Assembly (NCBI GenBank): GCA_033977485.1
Contig: CM066988.1
Coordinates: forward strand, 53,629,649 to 53,693,648
Length of the DNA stretch: 64,000 nt
Source of the DNA: Hydrangea macrophylla
Lineage: Eukaryota; Streptophyta; Magnoliopsida; Cornales; Hydrangeaceae
Direction: 5' to 3'
Position 1 is the stretch's first letter; each line of letters starts with the position of its first letter. This document shows positions 42,829 through 54,315 of this stretch, one piece after another. A program made the translations under genes and the position numbers. The notes under the pieces are model-generated. The model was not told where the DNA came from, did no database searches, and saw only the letters and a list, made by a program, of their open reading frames with translations.

Positions 42829-45800
42829 CTATTGGAAAGTATCAAGAATATCCATATCCTCAGCGGGAAACAAATCTCCAATCCTAAGACTATCCGCAGG
42901 CATCTGGAGGGCGCTCGCCTCAAAAGTCCCCAAGGTACTCAAATATTCACGTAGCTGAATAACCGCCCTCTCGCGATCCCCAAGAATCGACTTCTCTTCC
43001 TTCAGTGCCGCCAACCGCAGCTCCAATTCGGCCTCTTCCTGCTCTATCTCCACCATCCTAGTGCTCATGCTAGCCATCTCGCCATCTGCACATCTCAACC
43101 CAGCAGCTACCCTAACTAATGCCACACGCGCCTCCAACCAACACACATCAGAGCCCATAACCTCCCTAAAAGATGCAAGCTCGCTCGCTTTGTTATTCAG
43201 AAGGCTTCCACTTAAATCCCCCACATTAGTGGCAAATAAACTTCAAACCATAGATGCAAGCGTACTTAAGAAAAATGACCTCAAACCAGCAGCAACCTTC
43301 ATGACAGAAGAAGAAAAAGTCTGAGGATAGCAACGATATACCATCCCTAACACAGCTTCCTCTGTGGCAGGAGCAAGAGCCGGGAAAGGGACGTCACCAG
43401 GTACCTTCCCTCGAATACTGGCCAAACTCGGAACGGAGAACCCGCCTTCAGAAGAACTTGCATGAGATACAGAAGCCACAACAGGAGACGACCCAGGAGC
43501 TAATACAGAAGTAATAATGCCAACCGCCTCGGAAGCTGAATCAGTAGTCCTACCAAAGGGCACAGGATGAATACCATCGGAACCCGACGTCCGCCCACCA
43601 AAATCATGCAATCGTAGCTCTAAATTGGTATCACGGTCAGATCGAAAAACACCGAGCGACACAGTTGCCCCACCACCACCGGTAGCCGACCCAAGGACAG
43701 TATTACCACTAGCGGAAGAGCCCACAAATCTCCCAAAGCCGGAGTCCGAGAGTGAAAGTCTAATCCCGACGGAACAAGGGCGGCTGACACCACTCAAAGG
43801 GAGGCTAGAACCAAAAGCACCCGCAACAGACGCAGAAACCGAGGTGTCTACCACCGGTAGCTGCATACGCTCCATGGCCTCATAAGAAGTATCGCCATTC
43901 ACCCCCTCCAGTCGTTCTCGCCGCCCATCCCTTGTACCAGTTTCACACTCCTGATTTCCCTGCGATTCGTCGATCATCCCATCCCCAACATCACCACACA
44001 TTAAAACCTCCTCTGTGCACGAGCGAGAAACCGGAGCAACTCCTGCATCCATCAACAACGAATCCTCCAAAGTTGTATCATAAAAAGGAATGTCATGAAT
44101 GTCATCCAAAGGAATAGATAGCCCCACATCACCAATGTCCTCGGAGTCCTCGGTATCAATAATGACAGATTGGCCCCTCTTGCCTCCACTTTTCTTCTTC
44201 CTTTTATTCACCATGTGTTGCATAACCTAAACACGCAAAAAGCAAAATTTAGTCAACAAAATCCTTTAAAAAAATAAAAATTTATATATATATACATATA
44301 TATATATATAAGGGGGGGGGGAGGACTCACATGTTTTTTTCTCAGCATTGGGCTAACCTCGGAGTTATCAAAATCAATCAACGAAAAACCACTATCCCAT
44401 TCAACACCATTGACTAAAACAACAGTCCTTTTTAACCGGTCATAAAACCTGGATTTGGCCCACATAGATGCATCATGAACACGGGTAGCGCCATCTTTAC
44501 ACTCATCACTCGTAATGAAGGATCCGCAATTTTTTATCCGCGGCACCGACACCGGCACGAGCATAGGCACGTCATCGCAATATGCGTAAAACCGTACCTG
44601 CGCATGTCGCCAAAAAGAAGCATATTCGCCTATACAAGAACCAGAAGTCTCCGGTCCAACTAGTACCACAGTATCAGGGCCCATACTGCTACACCCCTCA
44701 TAGCAATCGTGCAAACTTGTACACTGGAAGAACGAGTCTAAAAACACAGCTCTCTGATCAAGGTCGAACTGCCTACATACCCTATCCGGGCGATATATCA
44801 TCTCACGGCCCCCCCGCTCAGTAAACCCAGGTAAGTACATACGTGTAACAGCATGGATGGCCGACACTACATTTGCGCCTCATAACCTAAAGCACTCCTT
44901 ACCACAGTCCAAGCCCCAATCCGACGGAACGACGGTAAAGGTAACAGTGTCATACTAGCAACCTCTATATATGGACGAAATATAAAAGAAGACTCATCAT
45001 CAATCACCTGAGCAAGAGGAAACTCTGGTTGTACATCAGAACCCCATCGTTGTCCCCAAAACCTGGATGTCCCCCTCGATGACTCAGGTCCTGCATAACT
45101 ACGCCATCTCTCATATATAAACAGTTGCAAAAATAAATATGACACATGAGTGGCAATATCATATCGCCCCACTGACCGCCGCATGTCATGCGCCACCATA
45201 TCCAATCGTAAATACAAAGAACCCAAGAACATCTGCGCCAATGGGAGAGCCTGCCCACGTGACAAAATGCAGGCTAACCCAAACAAATGTGAACAAGAAC
45301 CATCTTTTGGGGCACCTCCAAAAATGTATCTTGATAACCAACAAGCTAGATAAGCAACAAGACTATGCGCCTTGCCTTCACCAATAAAACTTTTTCGATG
45401 CCGACGCTTCATACCCGGTTGCCGATCCTCCCAAAAATACCGAAGAAACGCACGATAATCGGCCTTATCATCGTTCGGAGTAGGTCCCCGAGGTTTCTCT
45501 TGGCCATCGTTCAGAAAATGAGAGGTAAATTGGCAAGCCAAAGAACCAGCTTCTATTGCCCCAACTATCACCCTATCCTCCGCAGAGAGCTGGTAAGAGC
45601 CAAAGTCCAAGCCACCGACAATATTCAATAAAAACAAAGAAGAAACGTCCTCCAAAGTAGGGGTAAACTCGCCCCACGCAGCAATAAAAGTATGAGTGGC
45701 TGGGCACCATCGGGAAACTAGAGTCAATACATCTCTCTCCTCCAAGGAACGCTTCATGCCTCTGAACAAACAAATTGAATCATACACTTGCGCCTCCTTC

Positions 45801-45854
45801 AGTACCGAGCTCTTGCACCATTCCGACAAAGGATCAACACCCAATAGCAGAACG
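42829..45854 (-). pseudogene. Plant mobile domain (PMD) gene, two exons, frameshifted
   Basis: Exon 1 runs from an acceptor (TTTTGCAG at 45855) to a donor CAT|GTGAGT at 44330. Exon 2 starts at 44226 (TGTTTAG|GTT) and ends at 42829; the intron is 104 bp, phase 0. Exon 1 has the PMD signature: RWCPATHTFIAAWGEFTPTL followed by EDVSSLFLL, then RGQALPLAQMFLGSLYLRLD. PMD occurs in the MAIN/MAIL1 family and in many transposons. Exon 2 begins with a basic KRKKKSGGKRG motif, then an acidic/Ser-rich stretch and a Glu-rich coiled coil. A one-base shift near 44868 and a stop at 43243 (probably from Trp) break the frame. A further upstream exon is likely but not located. From context it is probably an element-borne gene, not the host gene. 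Confidence 0.72.
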
Positions 45855-48102
45855 CTGCAAAACAATACATTTTGATAAGAATCACAAAGATTGGCAAACA
45901 ATGGCAATAAAAAAAGACTGTTAAAAATCAAAGGGCAACGACGGTAAGGTTAGTCTGCTCCAAAACTAATCTCTCTATTTGTATTAAGCGTTTGTTATTT
46001 ATTTATTATCAAAAAGAGGGGGAGACTCGGACCCCCACATTCCGAAACCCTTTGGCCAAAAAAACACTTTCGGACATAAGGTTCGGACCCCCTTCGGAAC
46101 TCCAATTGGGAAGGCAAAAAAAAAAAAAAAAAAAAAAAAAATTCGGCCCCCGCACCATCGGAACAACTACCCCAACCTCCTATCCTTTGCCCCCCCCCCC
46201 CCTCGGATCCTTCAAAAACAAAAAAAAAAGCCCCGAAGGCCCTTCGGACCCCATCCCCTTCGGACCTTCGGATACCCCTTCAAAAAAAAAAAAAAAAAAA
46301 AGCCCCGAAACCCTTCGGATTTTCCACCATTCGGAACCCACAGTCACCCACACTCGGAACCTACATTCGGAACCCTCACTCGAAACCTACCTCTGGATTT
46401 TCCCCCATTCGAAACCCACATTCGGAGCCCACACTCGGAACCTACCTCCGGATTTTCCCCCATTCAAAACCCACCTCCGGAAACCAAAAAAAAAAAAAAA
46501 AAAACACAAAACCGAAACTCCCAAACCTTCGGAAAACCCCCCACCCTTCGGAAATCCTCTACCCCCTTCAGAACCCACCTCTGGAAACCAAAAACAAAAA
46601 AAAACAAAACTGAAACTCCCAAACCTTCGAAAAACCCCCCACCCTTCGGAAATCCCCTACCCCTTCGGAACCCACTCCGGAAACCAAAAAAAAAAAACTG
46701 AAACTCCCAAACCTTCGAAAAACCCCCCACCCTTCGGAAATCCCCTACCCCTTCGGAACCCACCTTCGGAAACAAAAAAAAAAAAAAAAAAAAAAAACCG
46801 AAACTCCCACACCTTTGGAAACCCCCCTCCCCGGTCGAAATCTCCCACCCCCCTTCGGAACCCACCTCCGGAAGCCAAAAATATTAAAAAAAAAAAAAAC
46901 CCAAAAGGGGCTTCGGTCCCTACCACCCGGATCTCTCTCTCTCTCTTTTCGGATGATCCCTCTCTCTCTCGGATGATCTCTCTCTCTCTCAGATGGTCAC
47001 TCCCTCTCTCTCTCAGACCACCCTTCTCTCTCTAGTTTTCTTTCTTTCCTCCCCTAACCTCACCTCACCATTCCCTCACCACCACCAAACTTCCACCACA
47101 ACCATAGCCCACCATTATTTCCATGAATCATTTACTCTTATAAACCCTAACCCCCAATTTCTTTAACCTTCCCAAATCAACACATCCCAAACCAAATACA
47201 CCATTCACATATATATATATATATATATACATACCCTATACATATATATATATATATATATATAAGGAGAGAAAGAGAAAGAGGAAATACCTTGCAAAAT
47301 CACCAATGGATTCTCCACTCCAAAACTTGTCCTCAATATCTTCACCTCCTCTTCTTTCCTGTCTCTTTCTTTTCTCCTTGTTCTTTTAAAAACTTAAGAC
47401 ATTAATTTTTCACAAGACCAAAATTGCTCCCATATAAACCACCCAACCCCATCCGGTTATTACTCAGTATTTAACCCTCTGTCCTCTGATCATCAGTCCC
47501 CTCACTCACATCACTAGTACAACAAAATTTATGGCAAATTTTTAAGTATACCTGATAGCTAGCTAGGAAGGAATCAAAAATATGTTTTGATCCTCTACAC
47601 AATTCAAATCCCCTGGTTATTACCCATTGAACAATACACCCATAACTAAAAAAAAAATAACAAAAAATTCACTATATATATATACGATATACAAAAGCCC
47701 AACAATGTTCAAAGGATAATTATTCCCACACTATTAAAGGTGCTCGAGATAAGCACATTTCAAGAAAAATTCCAAATTACAACTCCATTACATTCATTAA
47801 GTCAACAATAGTGGACAAAACCGCCACTGCTCGGAGCAAAAAAAAAAAAATAATAAAAAGATATATATATATACATATATAAAAATTACATATATATTAG
47901 CAGCCACATCTCCATCCCCATCTCCAACGAAATTAGCGGTAATGAGCAACGCCACCGCTGAATAACGGATGCCATTGCCCACACAACAAAAGGGGGGAAT
48001 CACCCAGTTAATATATATATATATCATCTAATATTTAGTAAAACAAAATTAACACATGTTACTACTATTCTCCACGGCTGCAACTACAGCTAAAAGAGTC
48101 TG
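45855..48102. repeat. TTCGGA/poly-A minisatellite and gene-free sequence
   Basis: From about 46040 to 46910 the plus strand repeats a unit of about 85-100 bp four times or more. Each carries AACTCCCAAACCTTCG, ACCCTTCGGAAATCC, TTCGGAACCCACC and an A run of 10-25. Simpler TTCGGA/CTCGGA repeats precede it. (CT)n with CGGATGATC follows (46930-47040), then (TA)n near 47210 and 47240. A plus-strand 347-codon frame here is T-poor repeat translation and not a gene. Confidence 0.7.
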
Positions 48103-48792
48103 CTAGCCAAACAGACCAGTATCCAACTTATAGTTAATATGTAAGTCCAGTTCTCGAACTTGCTGTTCAACAGCAGACACTTCAGCTCTAGCAGCTTCAA
48201 AACGTACATTAGCATCCGCATATTCCCATTTCAGCTCCAAAAAATGCCTATGCTCAGCTTCATACATTTCTATGAACTCCACTGTGTTCGGATCTAGGTA
48301 GCCAACCCGCTTACCACTGCCCACTATACTATCGTAATGCCCCATAGTCCCTGCACACTCCGCCACAGAATTCTCCAACTCCAAATAAGTATCAAAAGCA
48401 GCCCGCCGTACCAACATCGGCTCAAATAGGTCATATTTATGCTCCATCTCCTCTACATGGGAGTACGACCAGTGGACTGACAGTTTATCCTGTACCAGAT
48501 TTCGTACTTGTTCTAGCAATTCAGCAAAGAAATCACTATCCGCCTCCTCTAACGTCGTCTTATGCAAGCGACCCAAAATACGACAAAGACGTCTAAGTAA
48601 ATCAGATTGGGATTTAGTGCCAATGCGATCAAAACGAACAAAAGTTTCAGGATATCAGTGATAAATTTGCTCTAGACTATCAAAAAACTTCTAATCCATC
48701 CTTACACCTCTCCAGCCATCCTCCACATCTCCCAATGACTCTGGAAGTGGCAAACCCCATGAGGAATCTCCAGAAGACCCAGCACCAGACAT
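48103..48792 (-). pseudogene. Coiled-coil protein, paralogue of the 49752 gene, two stops
   Basis: Reading from the Met at 48792 gives 229 residues ending KLDTGLFG, with in-frame stops in the MD*KFF and YH*YPE regions. It aligns with the neighbouring gene over the whole length: V/LEDGWRGV near the N-terminus, a long Glu-rich helical middle and LDTGLF at the end. The last 157 codons are open. No known domain is recognised. I infer a duplicated element-borne gene in which this copy has decayed. Confidence 0.6.
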
Positions 48793-49089
48793 CTTCACGA
48801 ACAAACCAAACACACCACAATTAACCAAAAATCAAGCACACAGAAGGCAAAAGAGATGAGCGCCTCAAGATGCACACACCACCACAATAAAAAGAAAGGC
48901 AATAAAGGTATGTCAAGACAACGATACTCCATAAAGACAAAAAGCCACATGTGCCATATTACATTAACCACATAACGACAAAAAGACAGGATACACCACA
49001 CATGATTCGCTCCCCACTTAAAAAAGAAAAGAAGAAAAGGAGAAAAAGGGGGGGGGGGGGGGGGGGGGGGGCAGAGTTGAACCCTCCGT

Positions 49090-49752
49090 TCAAAAGAGCC
49101 CAGTGTCCAGCTCGTAGTCTTCATGCAGCCCGTTCTCATTTACAAACGGACGAAGAGGAAGCTCTTTGGCAACAACCTCCGCAAGTTCTCGTTGAATCAT
49201 CGACAATTCTCTCTCCAAACTCACCAAGTCCCTCTCATGAACCTCAAAGATAGCTATATGGCTACGATCCGGCCTCAAAAGTCTTCCCCGCCATAACAGA
49301 ACATCCTTACATTTCTCGATCTCTCGCAAAATCTCCTTGTAACGAACAGCAAGACTCTTTCTCTGAAGCACAATCTTAAAAACAAAATGCTTCTGCTGCA
49401 TGTCTTCCAAATGATGAAGCAGCCACTGAACTGGCAGACCGGCCTCCATCATGATGTGAACTCTCGGGAAACAAACACAATACAAATCCTCATCACTAGT
49501 GGACAAAGTAGCCATCGACAGGTAATACAAAACATAGCCCAAATGATTCAACAAGGTGGATTGTTGTTTCGGATCGCGATCAACAAAATCAACAAAAGTA
49601 CTAGGCCTACAATTATAAACACGCTCTAAACACTCAACATACCAGTGGTGCACCTTGACACCTCTCCAACCATCTTCCAAGCCACCAAATAGGGTGGGAA
49701 GAGAACGACATCCTCTTACAGCAGGGGAAGAAGTGGAGTTAGCTATAAACAT
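49090..49752 (-). CDS. Unrecognised coiled-coil protein, 220 aa, intact
   Basis: An open frame ending YELDTGLF. A short variable N-terminus is followed by LEDGWRGVKVHHWYVECLERVY, a middle region with histidine and aromatic residues, and a C-terminal coiled coil rich in Glu, Leu and Arg (about 120-200). A TATA box (CTATATATAAG on the minus strand, 49786-49796) lies 34 bp upstream of the ATG, so the leader would be very short. I recognise no family. The paralogue at 48792-48103 and the PMD gene in the same orientation suggest a group of antisense genes on one element. Confidence 0.55.
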   Translation of the reverse strand: MFIANSTSSPAVRGCRSLPTLFGGLEDGWRGVKVHHWYVECLERVYNCRPSTFVDFVDRDPKQQSTLLNHLGYVLYYLSMATLSTSDEDLYCVCFPRVHIMMEAGLPVQWLLHHLEDMQQKHFVFKIVLQRKSLAVRYKEILREIEKCKDVLLWRGRLLRPDRSHIAIFEVHERDLVSLERELSMIQRELAEVVAKELPLRPFVNENGLHEDYELDTGLF

Positions 49753-49785
49753 GTCTATCGCAAAGGGTCATAAAGGGTTGCTACA

Positions 49786-49796
49786 CTTATATATAG
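49786..49796 (-). promoter_or_regulatory. TATA box for the 49752 gene
   Basis: Minus strand reads CTATATATAAG just ahead of the coiled-coil gene. Confidence 0.5.
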
Positions 49797-51150
49797 AGCA
49801 CTGGAACGAATGAAAATTACACGGATAAGTACAAACACGTCAATCAAAGCAAAAGAAGACACACCTCTCCTAGGGGCGCACTCCCCAACATAACCTCTCC
49901 AAATACGGTAGCCTTCCTGCCTCTCAACTAAGAAACTTTCTCCCCAAGGGGCACACTCCCCATCTCTCCATAGGACACACCCCTCCCACCTCTCTGAGGG
50001 GCACACTCCATCACACCACAACATGGGCAACCTGAAGATCGCTCTTTCTCCTTAAAAATTAGCCGAGCGTCATACCTTCCACCACTCCATCTCACCAAGG
50101 CTATACGAATACAAACTCCGACCATCACTCCTAATAGCTCTCCACAAAATGAGAAGTGATAATAACACCAATACATAACAAGGATAAACATGTGTGTCTC
50201 GTATAGACCTAATACATACATTAAAATGGGACACACATGATTTTACTGGAATCAGATTCGGAACGAGGAATAAAGTCTGGATCACCACGTCACCACCAAT
50301 GATTGTTTAAATCAAGATCTCCCAATGAGAACCTGTACAACCATTTTGCATCCGGCCAAGGTCTCCTAAACACAAAAATCCCAAGCCACAGCAGCCCAGT
50401 ACTTTCGTAAAAGAAGAACTCGCAACGCAAAAGAACAGAAAGATTAGTTATCACCAACTTATTCCAAGGTTGTCGCGATCTTCACCCCTAAAGCACGAAG
50501 AAAGAATTAAAAAGCAGTCACTCATCCCAAGCACCACGAAGATACATAGCACACGGATAGAACATGCACTGCCTAATAAGGCATGTGCACTGCTAGAAAG
50601 GATCTCTCCCCATTTTTGCACTGATAGAAAAGATTCCTGGAAATATGCTATGCAAAGCTTGTAACTCCACTCCACGCACAAGCTTGGTACAGGTCATGGA
50701 GGAGGTCCTAAGAAGTTTTGACCCAAACCATCGCCAAAATACTCCGGCCTCACATGGTAATAATCCAGATAAGGAGCTCATGTTTTACACTGTAAAAGAG
50801 CAAGAAAGCAAGTATGCGTTGAGGAGGTGGATGCATGAAGTCTCCAAAGCCCTCCTTTTTTTATATAACTACTATCCCAGACGGATGCACAATATGCACA
50901 ACGGATATGCACAGTGAGTAACACTAATATTCACCAGACCAATCTACTAACCAGATTTACCATAAAAAAAACTCACCAGAAAGACAGTACTATCTACAAA
51001 AGTTGAGACGTCCATCAAACTGTCAACAAAAAGACCAGAACACCAGTATCACCGCAAAAGACAAGATGTTCATTCACTACCAGAAAAACAATCTCAGAAA
51101 GATACGCAAGGATTATGCCCGCATCCTAGCCGCTCTACGCCTAGAATACG
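49797..51150. other. Gene-free spacer between coiled-coil gene and LTR-like end
   Basis: A GGGGCACACTCC-type motif recurs (about 49875, 49958, 49998). No gene, element or RNA recognised; the short frames here are not supported by composition or similarity. Confidence 0.4.
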
Positions 51151-52658
51151 GACAGGGGGGCTAATGTAGGTAATAGTTGACGACTTATACACTTTAACCA
51201 TATACATCACCAACGACTCTATGTGTAACAACATTACCACTAATTATGGACTCCACATGGGCTCATCAACACCAAATCGCTAGCCCACCTCAAATGGGCC
51301 CACCCGCAAAGCCCACTGTGAAACTCGCCCCAAGACCCACCTGAATGAGCCCACTCTGAAGGCCCACTCCGAAGCCCCACTACTTCGAAGCTTTACTTCA
51401 GAATCCAAAGCCTATGACTCCACTCCGAAGCCCTATTCTTCGAAGGCCCATGTAGCCCACAAAGGAAGAACACTCGAAATATGCACACACTCATCACTCG
51501 GACACCTACCCTTGGTTTGGAGCAGTACCTAAGGGTGGGCAAGTTTGCTGGGATCTCAGAAACTCATGGTAAGGTGGCTAGAACCGAAGGCATCTCCCTA
51601 ACCTGTGCCCCATGGGTAAGGTTAGGGTTGGTCCCAAAGAGAGAGAAAGACACATGACTTTCGCACATGCCTTACCCCAACCAACCCCACGACCAATAAG
51701 CGTAGCTCATCACTGCAAAGCTCGTCCGAACCTTTGACCATCCGTGCTTAGTCATTTCAAGACTGCTTAACGGACAGCACCAGTAGAAAATACATGGGTT
51801 CCCTCCCTCGCTGAAACCATCTATATGCCTCGTCACTCACCCTCGCTTAACCTCTCGGAGCCAATAACGAAAGCCTTGGTACCCCCATTAGCTTAAACCT
51901 CTGCACCAATAGCATTCATTCCCCCTCTTGACCAACCAATGATATTGGTTCACCGCCAAACGACAATATTTCCCTCTCACTTGTCTCTGCCAGCTCAATA
52001 TATCGCTTCATCTACATCCCATTTAATGATCCCAACCACCTCAAACATGGGCATTTAAGTCACCCACCTACCATAAACAAACAACCCAGTAAGAGGAGGC
52101 CAACTCGGCCTCGCTCTATCATGTCAAAGCTTTGCAAATACACCACCGGACTCATGTATAAATAAGCACCCTCATTTACTACACCCAACAACCCAACTCG
52201 ACTTAATCTTGCACTAGAGTAAAGGATTAGCAGTTATTCTTATTCTCAGCCATTAACAAAACATTCCCATTGTCTCGAGCTCACTTTGACCCTTCGCCTC
52301 CACCAACACCCCCAGTTCCCAACACCCTTCGTTTTACTAACGTCCTTGGCCCTAGGTATCCTTCGTCTCAACAAGACCCCTCATTTTATTATAGCCTTCG
52401 TCTGACTCCACCCTTCGTTCTATTCCAATATTTACCCATCACCTTTCGGCAAGATACATACTGCTTTCTCTCTCTCTCTCTCACTTGGGGCTTCTTCGGT
52501 TCTCATTCGGACCCGAAGTCTCTCCGGATCTCATTATCTTCATTATTATTATTATATTTTATTAACTCGTTGTACTCTCACTTATACCCCACATATTGTT
52601 CCACGTGTACTAATCCAAGCTTGCGTGTTATATCTCTCTGTATCTCTTACATACATCA
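51151..52658 (+). repeat. LTR-like end with polypurine tract (second Tat-like element)
   Basis: GACAGGGGGGCTAA (51151-51164) is purine-rich and followed by TGTAGGTAATAG, a Tat-like LTR start. A TATA box (TATAAATA) is near 52157. CATACATCA near 52658 resembles the CATCATCA end of the Tat LTR at 22302. The U3-like part contains CCGAAG/TTCGAAG repeats (51340-51450) like the minisatellite at 46 kb. No matching 5' LTR is in the window and the right border is approximate. Confidence 0.5.
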
Positions 52659-52902
52659 CAAAAAGAACTCACACACCACCATACTCCAATGTTTCTTCTT
52701 CTCTTCATAAAACATGTAAAAGGGGTGGTTTAACATGTCAATTTTGCTCTTTCTTTGCCACACCATGTCAACGACCCCATGGCAAGTTCAACTTTATAAT
52801 TTCCTTCTTTCTCTGTCAAACAAGGAGTTTTAACCATTTACACACCCTCATAAATATTAGTTTCATTCTCTCTTCTCTCTAGAACAAAGAAATAGTTTTA
52901 AG
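52659..52902. other. Short spacer before the MULE
   Basis: Pyrimidine-rich sequence without recognisable content. It may contain flanking host DNA of the two elements. Confidence 0.3.
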
Positions 52903-54315
52903 GGTATAAATATTGGGATACTTAATTTATAGGCCATTATAATCACTCATATTAGAAATTGGTCCCTATTATATGACCACTTAAAAAATGGTCCCTCGTA
53001 TATTGATTAGACAAAACTACCCCTAGAATATTATTTCACACGCTTACAGTGCTCCTCCCATATACTAACAAAATTTCAAAAAGAATCATAACTGCAATTA
53101 ACAAGCGTCAAAGCAGCACTGCAATCTAGGAATTCAAACGCAGTCAAATTTATCACCAAAATATTTGTATACACGGTTTAATTGAAGCTGAATCTTCGTG
53201 TTTGGAGATTTTCATTCTCCAAAATTTCTCACATCGTAGTCTATAAACCACAAAATTGAAGCAATCCATGGATATTTCTTGAAAATTTTGGTGCGGTTAG
53301 TTCAAGCTTGTAATTTTTTGAGATCCAAGCATCAATGGGGAGAAAAGATCAGAATTTTCTACAAGTGTTTCAATATTCAGTTATTTTGTGACAACTTTGC
53401 TGTTTTCAATTGTATATAATGAACAGATCGAGTACAATCTGAGTCGTTTTTCGTATTTCTTCAATTTCAAATGTTGAAACTTTAATTTTTTAGTCTTTAG
53501 GTTTTAAAAAAATGATGATTTTTTTGGTAAATGATGATGTTCTTAAAAAACGAAGGTGTTCTTCAAAAATTTATCGCAAATTTTTCAAAAATGATGATGT
53601 TCTTCAAAAACCCTAAAAATTTTGGGAACGATTTAAGACTGTGATAAATTTTGGAGATCCGACAATAATTTACAACAAATATCTAAAAATTTTGTGAACA
53701 CTTTATAGATGTGATAACTTTTGTAGATCCGACAATGATTTTTTCAAAATACCTAAGAATTTCGTGATAGATTTAAGAAAGTGATAAATTTCAACGCTTA
53801 TACAAAATCAAGTAATCAATCGAATTTATTGAATAATAACATAATAAATTTAGTGAGAAGTTTATCACACTTGAATCGTATAGAAACAAGTACAAGTACA
53901 AATAAATTCATCACTCATGTAATTTCTCACAGTTGCCAACAATTTCTCACATCTCACATAATTTTGTGAGTGTTGAATTCAACCCTAATGTAAGAAAATC
54001 ATACTAATAACAATGCTTCCTTGCAATATGAAGATTGTAGCATCATACATAATTTAGGTAGTGAGAAATTTCTTACCACGTTTAATCATCACTATTTCTC
54101 ACATATATATTGTCAGTGTGTAGATTGTGACAAATATATATTGTCGTCCAATTAGTTACATTCTTCATACAATCGAATATGTATTTATTTACACTATTCA
54201 TACCATTAATAAGCGTGAAAAAATCTCACTCATGTAAACAATTGTTTGCTTTTGAAAGATGTATTACATCCTTCATTGGTTTGGTATTACATAACACATT
54301 GAATTCTCTGTAGCT

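Noticed and set aside
45992..47035. 347-codon plus-strand open frame with Lys runs
   Set aside because: It is T-poor minisatellite DNA, so stops are rare by composition. The peptide is repeat translation without any domain.
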